From positions 1 to 34,236 of IMG/VR virus record IMGVR_UViG_3300020442_003078: a stretch of 34,236 nt of DNA. One strand, written 5' to 3'. Each line of letters starts with the position of its first letter. Position 1 is the stretch's first letter. The notes under the pieces are model-generated. The model searched no databases. It had not been told where the DNA came from and worked only from the letters and a program-made list of their open reading frames with translations. This DNA comes from a virus. The position numbers and the translations under genes are program-made. Positions 1-8,228 of the stretch are shown piece by piece.

Positions 1-14
1 TAGAAATAGACCCA

Positions 15-302
15 TCAAAGTTTACTGATATCTAGATTGCTACTAGCTGGCAAATCCCAAACTGCTTTCCGTTCTTGGCCTTTCCGCTGTGCAAATTTCT
101 TTGCATCGCAATTTCCACATACATGAAATACATTGTTGTTTATCCTATTGGGATCCATCTTGCCTCTTTGACGTGTAAAAACTTCATTACAACAATCACA
201 CCGCAAAACAAGCTCCACGCTATTCCTATAATAAGTATGCTCTAAACCTATCTTAGATCGTCTTGTAAAATTTGTTTTTTTAATACGCTGTTCTAGAAAC
301 AT
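15..302 (-). CDS. Small CxxC zinc-ribbon-like protein, unknown function
   Basis: I do not recognise a named family. The 95-aa product is basic at the N-terminus and carries two cysteine pairs, CDCC (Cys35/37/38) and CGNC (Cys62/65), 24-27 residues apart. This is the spacing of a small zinc-ribbon or treble-clef fold, so metal-dependent nucleic-acid or protein binding is a reasonable inference. It is transcribed divergently from the Fe-S carrier gene, with 60 bases between the two starts. No clear Shine-Dalgarno sequence precedes the ATG at 302, and I found no convincing sigma70 promoter for it. Four arginine/lysine-rich patches (residues 6-16, 44-48, 68-79) fit a nucleic-acid-binding role. 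The open frame and clean stop at 15-17 support a real gene; the function is open. Confidence 0.6.
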   Translation of the reverse strand: MFLEQRIKKTNFTRRSKIGLEHTYYRNSVELVLRCDCCNEVFTRQRGKMDPNRINNNVFHVCGNCDAKKFAQRKGQERKAVWDLPASSNLDISKL

Positions 303-338
303 ATAAGTATTTACTACATTAAGATTACAAAATTAACA

Positions 339-346
339 CATAAATA
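339..346 (+). promoter_or_regulatory. Putative T4-type late promoter CATAAATA
   Basis: CATAAATA matches the (n)ATAAATA late-promoter core used by T4-like phages (T4 consensus TATAAATA). It lies 16 bases before the ATG of the IscA-like gene, and a purine-rich ribosome site (AGAAAGGA) sits between. It would drive the IscA-like gene and, with no terminator seen, the giant fibre gene 9 bases beyond it. The motif is short and AT-rich, so chance is possible, but similar sites recur at matching spacing before other structural genes here. Confidence 0.5.
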
Positions 347-362
347 TAAGAAAGGAATCAAG

Positions 363-734
363 ATGTCTTTTGTCGTAATCACAGAAAGAGCAAAAAAAAG
401 AATAAGTCATTTATGTAAAGAAAATAATGTCTTTGCAATTACACTAGCATTAAAAGGCGGTGGTTGTTCTGGTTACAAATATGATTGGGGAGTAACAGAT
501 AAGCCACCTGCTCGGAGTGAAATTATAGAAGCCGGGGAAGGACATTTAGTTATAGATAAAAAATCTTTACTATTTCTAATGGGTACAGAAATAGATTATG
601 AAGAAACAATAGTTGGATCACAATTTATTCTAAATAATCCAAAAGTAAAATCTTCTTGTGGATGCGGAGTAAGCGTTAACTTTGATGTAAGCACAACGCC
701 ACAAGAAGAGTCAGTATTTAAGCCAACTTGGTAA
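363..734 (+). CDS. A-type iron-sulfur cluster carrier (IscA/HesB-like)
   Basis: The 123-aa protein matches the A-type Fe-S carrier family (IscA, ErpA, HesB), which bind an Fe-S cluster or iron and pass it to apo-proteins. The three ligand cysteines are present: Cys35 in GGGCSGYKY, and Cys99 and Cys101 in SSCGCGVSV. This is the same C-x63-C-G-C spacing as E. coli IscA. Length is slightly above the usual 105-115 aa because of a C-terminal tail (residues 108-123). Start: ATG at 363 has an AGAAAGGA ribosome site and a late-promoter motif upstream. It ends 9 bases before the giant fibre gene, so it is probably expressed late with tail genes. Family assignment is firm. The role in infection (maturing a phage or host Fe-S protein) is inferred. 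Confidence 0.9.
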   Translation: MSFVVITERAKKRISHLCKENNVFAITLALKGGGCSGYKYDWGVTDKPPARSEIIEAGEGHLVIDKKSLLFLMGTEIDYEETIVGSQFILNNPKVKSSCGCGVSVNFDVSTTPQEESVFKPTW

Positions 735-743
735 GGAGAATCA

Positions 744-3700
744 ATGGCAAGGCAAGAAGTTAATATAGGTGTCGAAGGAAATGACGGCACTGGTGATAGT
801 ATCAGAGCCAGTTTTAAAAAAGTTAATGAAAATTTTATTGAATTGTATGCAGTTTTTGGTTTAGGTGGAAGAATTGAATTCACAACCCTAAGTGATACAC
901 CTAATATCCGCCCAGTTAATAGCATTCCAATCGTAAATTCTATTGGGGATTTTATAGATTTAGCTAAATTAGAAACTGATGACTCCGGAAGTATCCAATT
1001 CGAATTTATAGACGGCACTTATGACGAGGATGGAAATTATATCCAAGGCTCTTTGATAATAAAGTCCGGCTTTTCAAGACTGGCCGACGACACTAGTCCT
1101 AAATTAGGTAATCATTTGTATGCAGGAACCGGTCCGTGGATCATTGCAGGTAATTATGTACCAACTGAAATAGATGATCCTGCCCTTCAGGAATTTAATG
1201 TCTTGCACGAAACTAACATCACTCCTGATAATGTAGCAATAACTAAGCAATATGCTGATTTAAGTTATATTTCAAAAAATACAGCAATAAAAATTAATGA
1301 CGAACCAAATGGTATTGCTCATTACACCTGGGAAATTGCAGATTATGTATCTGCTGGCGATTTAATAGGTAGTGTACGGATAGACTCATATCGCGACCCG
1401 TATACGCAGAATGAAATAGTAGCCGGACACGGATTAGATAGCTCAAGCAACGGCTTAGAAGTTGTCTTTACAGCCCAAGAAACAGTGCCAACTCCATTAG
1501 AAGGTTTAACTAGTTTTTACATCCGGATAGTAAATGTAAATCATTTACGTTTTTACGCTGATAAGGATCTTGCAACAGCCCAGACTGACAATCCTATCGG
1601 ATATATAGATTTATCAGCAAACATAGAAATTGGACCTAATGATAGTCACACAATTACTGTTGCAAGTTTGGATTTAACCCTTTCAGGTAATTTTTTAGCC
1701 GACCAAGCTGTTCCAAGAAAATCTGTTGTGCTTAGAGGTGGAGACACTATGACTGGGACTTTATTTTTAAGCGACCATCCAGGAGATCTTGTAGGTAGTG
1801 GAACTCCGAACGGCCCGGAAGACTTACAAGCAGCAACAAAACTATATGTTGATCAAGGTGCGGCGCATAGTAGCCCAGAGGTTTTATTTGTTAGCACAAC
1901 AGGCGATGACACAATGCAAGGCGTGCCAGCAGGCAAAGAAGGATCTGCAGCAGCATATGCATTTGCAACTATTGGTGCTGCAGCAAAAAGAGCAGACGAG
2001 CTAATTAGGACAGCAGATTCTACTCCTGGTCCTTACATGCAAAAATTAACTTATACTAACAACAACCAAACTTTCGACACATATGTTTTAGATAGCTTCG
2101 TAGAAGGTGGAACACAAAATGGAGGATACAATGAACCTTCAAGAACATTACTAGCACTCAACAGGAAATATATACAAAAAGAAACAATAGCATGGGTAGA
2201 TAAGACTTATCCAAATTTTTCTTATGATAAGAGTTATTGCGAACGGGATATCGGGCTACTTGTAGATGCAATAAGATTTGACTTGTATAGAGGTATTACT
2301 ACAAATACACTTACATATCAAGCTGCTGAAAGATATTATTCTTCTGTAAGCGGAAGACGAGCAATAACTATACAGCAAAATGAAACCGTTGCTGCCATAG
2401 AATTTGCTAAAGGACTTTCTATTAACATTTTACAGCAGCAATTACAACACAGGCAAATTGTATTCAGCATAGGATTATCCAACCCTGGTATAGTTACTGT
2501 TTCAAGTGTAGTTGATACCGAATATCAAGACGGTGACCTAATTGTTTTCAAAGACATTCCAGATACGCATCCTATGAGTGTACTGAATGGACAAACATTT
2601 TATATCAAATTAAGCAATGAAGAACCTATCCAAAGTTTTACATTGTATAGTGATGAATTACTACTTGAACCATACAGTACAAGTAATATTGCAGAAGCAT
2701 ATACAAATGTTAATGCTGATCAAGCAGCTTTTGGAAAAGTTTATCAACAAGAAGAGCCGCAGATTTATGATGAGTCGTTTATAGACAGTACAGTTAATCT
2801 TACTCCAGAAATAAATGCTGTAACTGAAAAATGGACTCTAATACAAGATGTAATAAAAGATATAGACGATCCAAATTTACCAGACATAGTCTATGGTAAT
2901 GTATATCAGATTTTAACTAAAAACAAAAACATTAGTTATTTAGATCAAACAGCTGATGTGAATGCAGATGCTCTACCTGGTAAAGTTATTAGAGGCAAAA
3001 ACTCACAAGCTATTGGCAGGATAGTAGAATTTATTAATCCAACTGACAACACCTACGGTCTTATAGATCCAATCACTGGAGAAGCTGAAGATAGACCGAC
3101 AGTTTTTAGTATACATCTTTTGTCTGCAAGAGATTTTGAGGTAGGCGAAAAATTAGAATATGCAAACTACATTAAAAAGAAAGAAGTTGTAATACGAGTT
3201 GAAGCTGGAAATTACTATGAAGATTATCCTATAAAAATACCCCAAAATGTCTCATTAAAGGGCGATGAATTTAGACGTGTAATTATACAACCTAAAACAG
3301 AAAAAGGATCCTACCAACCTAGGATATCGCAAAGTAAATGGGCATCTACATATTTTTACAGAGACAGTTATTTTGACGGCTTAACATTAACGCAAAATGG
3401 AACAAGCCAATTTATAAACCAATTAGGAGAATCTCAAGGATGGTTTGGTTATCATTATTTAAATGATCCTTCTCAACCTCTAAATGTTAATAACGGAGTT
3501 GTGATTACTAATCCAATTGGAAATGTAAACGCAGCAAGAATTTTAGAAAAAAATAAAGATTTCTTTGATGCTGAAATTATTTTACATATCAACACCACCC
3601 TCCCAGGTATTACATATGATCCCGAAAAAATCAAAAAAGATCTAATATATATCAATGACGGACTCGCACATGATTTTACATATGGTGGCGAAGAAATGAC

Positions 3701-6700
3701 ATTAGAAGTTCAGGGATCATATTTTGGCTCTGATACAGAACATGCAACAACGGTTATAAATTACGCAGACCAAGAAGCAGCAACCATAAGTGCAATGGAA
3801 AAGTTCCGCGATCTAGCAGAAATTTTACTTAATGGATCAGTGCCAACATATTCAAACACCACCGAAGCTCCTGTAATACTAAGGAATGATATCGGTCAAC
3901 AAATTGCAGGAGAAAACAACACTGCAGATAATGTTGTTAAAATGGTCAATAAAATTATATTCGTATTTGACAGTGCTAATTATAATCCACCAAAAAGGAC
4001 AGATGAGCCTGATGTGTTCTTATTAGGAGATACTACAATTATTAGAAATGTAACATGTAGAGGTCATGGCGGTTTTATGTGTGTCTTAGATCCTACAGGA
4101 CAAATTCTAACTAAATCGCCTTACACCCAAACAGCATCTAGTTTCTCACGTAGTTTAAATAAGCAGGTTTTTTCAGGAGGAATGTTTGTTGACGCATTTG
4201 TAGGTAATTTACCAATTACAATAACAAACGATGCACGTAACACCGAATATAAACTGTATGTAAGCAGCAATGCAGGAGAAGGATTATTTATAAGAATACC
4301 CGAACTACCTTGTCCATTTTATAGAGATGGTATCCGTTATCAAGTTAATGCAGTTTCAAACTATGATCAAAGTTTAGGCACAGCAATAATTTACTTAGAT
4401 AAAACATCAGGAAACGGCGCAGGTTTCACTGAAGTTGTACCAGCTCAAGGTGTTGATATTTTCTTACAAACAGCTGGTAATCGATCTTTACTTGCAAACG
4501 ACTTTACACAAGTAAATGATTTAGGTTACGGTTTGGTAGTAACAAATGGTGCTTTCAGTGAGCAAGTATCAATGTTTACTTACTATTGCCATGTTGCTTA
4601 TTATTCAAAAAATGGTGCTGAGATTAGATCGTTGAATGGTTCAAATGGTTATGGTAATTTTGCACTTGTATCCGAGGGAGCTGATCCAAACGAAATTCCT
4701 GATCAAGTGCTTTTAAAGAGCACAATGACTAGACCTGCTAAAATCTATGCAGGTACAGGCAGTACATCTGGTGCAACTTACACTGCAAATGAAGGAAACA
4801 GTTTTATAATTGTATATGACATGCCTGTGCCTCCTCAACCACAGAGCTTGATAACAATAGATCATAACGGAACGGCAAATGCGGAAGGAGAAACATTTGA
4901 CGTATTGCATTACCGTGTTGTTAGCGTAAGTAGCATCACTGCATTAACAGGCGATTTTGCAAACATAGGTACTCCAATTGACACTATTTTGTACAGACTA
5001 GAATTACGGTCGGATGAGATTATCCAAGATGATTATTTTGGCTTGCTCGCCACAGATCTAGTAGCAGGTCAACTAATTGATTATGCAGATAATATACAAC
5101 TTACTTTTACAGGAGTTGCTGCACCAGAAAGATTAGCTACTAGACCTAGCACAGCAATTAATTTTGACGAAAGTGACGAAATCACATATAGGAGTTTAGA
5201 CTTCCAAACAGAAGATCCTTATGGAAATGTATTGCCTAATGATGAAGTTAGGGCTACAATAGAACAAAATTTTGATTTTATTGAACTAGTACCATACCAC
5301 GCAAAAACAGGAAATGAATATAACCAGTCTGGTGATACTTGGATGGCCATAGAACCATTAAGCGAAGGTGGTACATACACTGATGATATTAGGATTGTAG
5401 ATCCAGCTAGTCCTAAGATATTTTCTTACAAAGGAAAGTCGCATAGGGTTACGAAGTATGCAAAAGTACAAACAATTACTCAATTAGGCGCCAATGTAAA
5501 TGTAATTAAAGGTAATACTATAACCCAAGGCAATGGATTTACTGCAACTGTTGCATACATAAATGCTGGAGGGTCTGATATAGAAATATATGATGTAACA
5601 GGGACATATGATAATACTGCAGATATTTTTATTAACGGTGTTGCACAAAATAATACTGCAGATCCTTCCGCAGCAATTTCTTTCACTGACTGGGCAATTA
5701 TCGAATTCGTAGACGAATTTGACATAACAGGTATGTTGGTAACAGGCCTGTCTGCTAATATTGATACAAGTGATGAATATATATTTGCAGGATTGGCAGA
5801 GAATGCTACTGCAGAAATTACTGTTGCAATCTCTTTACTAAGAGCAACAGGACATGATTTTACACAAATAGGTACAGGTGGATATAATACAAGCAATTAT
5901 CCAAACGTTATCTTAGGAGATCCAATAATACCATTAACAGATGTTTATTGGACTAACGAGCCAGATGGACAAAGTTCAGCTCAAGTGTGGGAAAAACGTA
6001 AAGGAAGAGTATTTTGGGTTAGCACAGACCAATATGGTTTCTTTAGAGTAGGAAGATTTTTCAGTGTGGATCAAGGAACAGGTGCAATAACTTTCAGTGG
6101 AGAAGTTGGTATTTCTAACGCAAATGCTTTAGGCTTCAAGAAAGGTGTAACTATTGACGAATTTTCTGCAGACGAAACTATGATAGACGATAGCGGATCT
6201 GCTGTACCTACAGAAAAAGCTATAAGAAGTTACATTGCTCAGGTATTAGGTACAGATCCGCATACCAACCCAAGTTTTCCTGGTGTGGGATTCCTACCAT
6301 TAAGTGGATTAGCGACCCAACCTAATCCTGTAGAAATGATAGGCAATCTAGGCATGGGTGGCAATAGAATTGAGGATTTAGCAAATCCTATTAATGATGA
6401 CAACGCAGTGAATAAAAGATATGTTGATCAAAATATTGCAAATTTTGATTCAGTTGCTGCATTAAAAGATTTTATGCCTGCACAAAGAGAAATAGACAAT
6501 GCCCTAGGTGTACCAAGCCCTGCAAGTGAACCAAAAGATATTGCAGCAAATGAAATTTTCGTTAGTACAGGTAATTACATTATCTACCTAGACCTAGGAT
6601 ACGCTACAGGAACATTCGATGACGGTGTTGCTATACGTAATACAGCAGATCCAGCTGGTGCAACAATTACTGGTCAAATTATACAATCATATGCGTATCT

Positions 6701-8228
6701 AGACAGCGGCTATGGCAATCTACGCAAAATAGTTTATTCATTAGACCAAACAAGTCTTAGACCATTTGATTCTAATCAAGAAATAAAAATATATTCAGGC
6801 ACCTATGATTCTAACTCCGGTACAGCCGCAAGCGAAGGATTTTTATTAAAAGACACTCAAACTACACTAGGCGTAGGCGGATCGTATAATGAAATAACCA
6901 ATGCTGTTAATGGCGACGCGAGCGAATTTAACGACATTATAGTAACAACCGTGAGAGAAGAAGATAGCGCCAGGATAATTTTTGCAATTAGAGAGAATTC
7001 TATAGTAAATGCAGATGTAAATAGTTCAGCAGGTATACTACAAAGTAAACTCGCATTGAATGCGGCTACCACCCGTGCAAATTCAACTGGTATTACACAA
7101 GCAAATCTAGGTGTTGCATCATTTAATTCAACAGAATTTAATGCAGCATCTGGATGGATATCTGTAAAAGATGGAGGTATTGCACTAACAAAAATTGCAA
7201 GTGTAGCATCTAACGTAGTTTTAGGTAGGACAGATGCCGGTAGCGGACCTGTTAGTGCTATTTCCTTTTCAACTATTACCAGTAGTGGAGGTGCTCTATT
7301 AAAATCTAACTTTACGTCCAATGGTGTGCTACTCAAGACCGGTGCTGATTCCTGGAGCACAAAATCATACGTAAGTTCTGCAACCGGAGATACTATTGCG
7401 CTTAGAGATACACAAGGAAATTTAGCTGGAAATGATTTGATTTTTACAAATCAAGTCAAATTCAATCAAAGTGGAACTATACGAGATATATTCTCAGCCG
7501 GTGGTACTGGCCAGATACGTGTTAACAGTAAAACTCCAACTAGCACCAGCATACAACCTACTGACGCAAAAGCTTATCTAGCAGTTGACCAAGTATACAC
7601 TGATGGTATAGCTAGCCCAAATACCAACACAAGCACATCCACAGGTGCAAACATTTATCTAGGTAACGGTGGAGGATCGCCTAATGCAACTGCTAATAGC
7701 ATTATATTTTGGTCAAAAGGTCAAGACAGATATAAGATAAACGAAAATAGCTTTGAAGCATTCAACGCTGCAGATTTAGGATCTGCAGCAAATCCATTTG
7801 GAACATGCTATGCAAATGTTTTAAGTGGTTATGCAACAAAGGCAAAATATGCAGACTTGGCTGAAAATTATCTAGCAGACGATGAGTATTTTGAAGGTAC
7901 GGTATTAGTATTTGGCGGTGCAGAAGAAATTACTGTAACTAATACAAAAGGTGATAAACGTGTAGCAGGAATAGTTAGTACAAATCCTGCACATTTAATG
8001 AATGAAGCATTAGAAGGAGAGTATGTAACACCATTAGCATTACAAGGGCGTGTACCATGTAAGGTTATTGGTAAAGTTGCTAAAGGTGATATGCTAGTAA
8101 CAAGTGCAATAGCAGGTTACGCAATAGTTGATAATGATCCAAGGATAGGAACTGTCTTAGGTAAGGCAGTAGGAGAAAAAACCGACGACGGGAAGGGCGT
8201 TGTTGAAATTGTAGTAGGAAGATTATAA
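744..8228 (+). CDS. Giant tail-fibre-like structural protein (2494 aa)
   Basis: A predicted virion adhesion protein. Residues 1-30 carry a module (NIGVEGNDGTGD, then KKVNENF) shared with two other proteins here. A pectate-lyase-type beta-helix is suggested by FVSTTGDD and ATIGAAAKRADELI near 380-420 and by residues 815-851 (AGNYYEDYPIKIPQNVSLKG). One copy of a cysteine repeat (YCERDIGLLVDAI) lies at 489-533. Residues about 1097-1156 (CRGHGGFMCVLDPTGQ ... FSGGMFVDAFVGN) match a stretch I know from marine T4-like long tail fibres. Residues 1740-1840 and the last 128 (2367-2494, ADLAENY ... GRVPCKVIGKVAKGDML) have counterparts in the 2915-aa protein. The ATG has a strong AAGGAG site, and the stop overlaps the next start (TAATG). 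Not a match to a specific T4 gp number; length is extreme even for fibres. Confidence 0.85.
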   Translation: MARQEVNIGVEGNDGTGDSIRASFKKVNENFIELYAVFGLGGRIEFTTLSDTPNIRPVNSIPIVNSIGDFIDLAKLETDDSGSIQFEFIDGTYDEDGNYIQGSLIIKSGFSRLADDTSPKLGNHLYAGTGPWIIAGNYVPTEIDDPALQEFNVLHETNITPDNVAITKQYADLSYISKNTAIKINDEPNGIAHYTWEIADYVSAGDLIGSVRIDSYRDPYTQNEIVAGHGLDSSSNGLEVVFTAQETVPTPLEGLTSFYIRIVNVNHLRFYADKDLATAQTDNPIGYIDLSANIEIGPNDSHTITVASLDLTLSGNFLADQAVPRKSVVLRGGDTMTGTLFLSDHPGDLVGSGTPNGPEDLQAATKLYVDQGAAHSSPEVLFVSTTGDDTMQGVPAGKEGSAAAYAFATIGAAAKRADELIRTADSTPGPYMQKLTYTNNNQTFDTYVLDSFVEGGTQNGGYNEPSRTLLALNRKYIQKETIAWVDKTYPNFSYDKSYCERDIGLLVDAIRFDLYRGITTNTLTYQAAERYYSSVSGRRAITIQQNETVAAIEFAKGLSINILQQQLQHRQIVFSIGLSNPGIVTVSSVVDTEYQDGDLIVFKDIPDTHPMSVLNGQTFYIKLSNEEPIQSFTLYSDELLLEPYSTSNIAEAYTNVNADQAAFGKVYQQEEPQIYDESFIDSTVNLTPEINAVTEKWTLIQDVIKDIDDPNLPDIVYGNVYQILTKNKNISYLDQTADVNADALPGKVIRGKNSQAIGRIVEFINPTDNTYGLIDPITGEAEDRPTVFSIHLLSARDFEVGEKLEYANYIKKKEVVIRVEAGNYYEDYPIKIPQNVSLKGDEFRRVIIQPKTEKGSYQPRISQSKWASTYFYRDSYFDGLTLTQNGTSQFINQLGESQGWFGYHYLNDPSQPLNVNNGVVITNPIGNVNAARILEKNKDFFDAEIILHINTTLPGITYDPEKIKKDLIYINDGLAHDFTYGGEEMTLEVQGSYFGSDTEHATTVINYADQEAATISAMEKFRDLAEILLNGSVPTYSNTTEAPVILRNDIGQQIAGENNTADNVVKMVNKIIFVFDSANYNPPKRTDEPDVFLLGDTTIIRNVTCRGHGGFMCVLDPTGQILTKSPYTQTASSFSRSLNKQVFSGGMFVDAFVGNLPITITNDARNTEYKLYVSSNAGEGLFIRIPELPCPFYRDGIRYQVNAVSNYDQSLGTAIIYLDKTSGNGAGFTEVVPAQGVDIFLQTAGNRSLLANDFTQVNDLGYGLVVTNGAFSEQVSMFTYYCHVAYYSKNGAEIRSLNGSNGYGNFALVSEGADPNEIPDQVLLKSTMTRPAKIYAGTGSTSGATYTANEGNSFIIVYDMPVPPQPQSLITIDHNGTANAEGETFDVLHYRVVSVSSITALTGDFANIGTPIDTILYRLELRSDEIIQDDYFGLLATDLVAGQLIDYADNIQLTFTGVAAPERLATRPSTAINFDESDEITYRSLDFQTEDPYGNVLPNDEVRATIEQNFDFIELVPYHAKTGNEYNQSGDTWMAIEPLSEGGTYTDDIRIVDPASPKIFSYKGKSHRVTKYAKVQTITQLGANVNVIKGNTITQGNGFTATVAYINAGGSDIEIYDVTGTYDNTADIFINGVAQNNTADPSAAISFTDWAIIEFVDEFDITGMLVTGLSANIDTSDEYIFAGLAENATAEITVAISLLRATGHDFTQIGTGGYNTSNYPNVILGDPIIPLTDVYWTNEPDGQSSAQVWEKRKGRVFWVSTDQYGFFRVGRFFSVDQGTGAITFSGEVGISNANALGFKKGVTIDEFSADETMIDDSGSAVPTEKAIRSYIAQVLGTDPHTNPSFPGVGFLPLSGLATQPNPVEMIGNLGMGGNRIEDLANPINDDNAVNKRYVDQNIANFDSVAALKDFMPAQREIDNALGVPSPASEPKDIAANEIFVSTGNYIIYLDLGYATGTFDDGVAIRNTADPAGATITGQIIQSYAYLDSGYGNLRKIVYSLDQTSLRPFDSNQEIKIYSGTYDSNSGTAASEGFLLKDTQTTLGVGGSYNEITNAVNGDASEFNDIIVTTVREEDSARIIFAIRENSIVNADVNSSAGILQSKLALNAATTRANSTGITQANLGVASFNSTEFNAASGWISVKDGGIALTKIASVASNVVLGRTDAGSGPVSAISFSTITSSGGALLKSNFTSNGVLLKTGADSWSTKSYVSSATGDTIALRDTQGNLAGNDLIFTNQVKFNQSGTIRDIFSAGGTGQIRVNSKTPTSTSIQPTDAKAYLAVDQVYTDGIASPNTNTSTSTGANIYLGNGGGSPNATANSIIFWSKGQDRYKINENSFEAFNAADLGSAANPFGTCYANVLSGYATKAKYADLAENYLADDEYFEGTVLVFGGAEEITVTNTKGDKRVAGIVSTNPAHLMNEALEGEYVTPLALQGRVPCKVIGKVAKGDMLVTSAIAGYAIVDNDPRIGTVLGKAVGEKTDDGKGVVEIVVGRL
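2208..2342 (+). repeat. Coding repeat: Cys-x-Arg-Asp module, copy in first giant fibre
   Basis: Encodes residues 489-533 of the 2494-aa fibre. The pattern is YPNFSYD, then C-x-R-D-I, then (L/I)VDAI and an aromatic ending (RYY). It is the single copy here of a unit found three times in the 2915-aa protein (14843, 15266, 15752), in the same position relative to the following beta-helix segment. Homology is judged by eye. Confidence 0.75.
7842..8225 (+). other. C-terminal module shared by both giant fibres (copy 1)
   Basis: Encodes residues 2367-2494. It is homologous over its full length to the end of the 2915-aa protein (21869-22246). Shared blocks are YADLAE-(N/M)-Y, AG(I/V)VSTNPA, LMN, L-x-GRVPC, GK-V-x-KGDML and a closing VVEI/VIEI-VG. 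It looks like a compact glycine-rich domain, known as a recurrent fibre end in marine phages. A chaperone-like or autoproteolytic role, as for some fibre C-termini, is possible but not shown by the sequence. Confidence 0.75.

Noticed and set aside
6857-7360. Long minus-strand open frame inside the 2494-aa fibre gene
   Set aside because: Antisense shadow of a continuous coding region; no ribosome site or recognisable motif.
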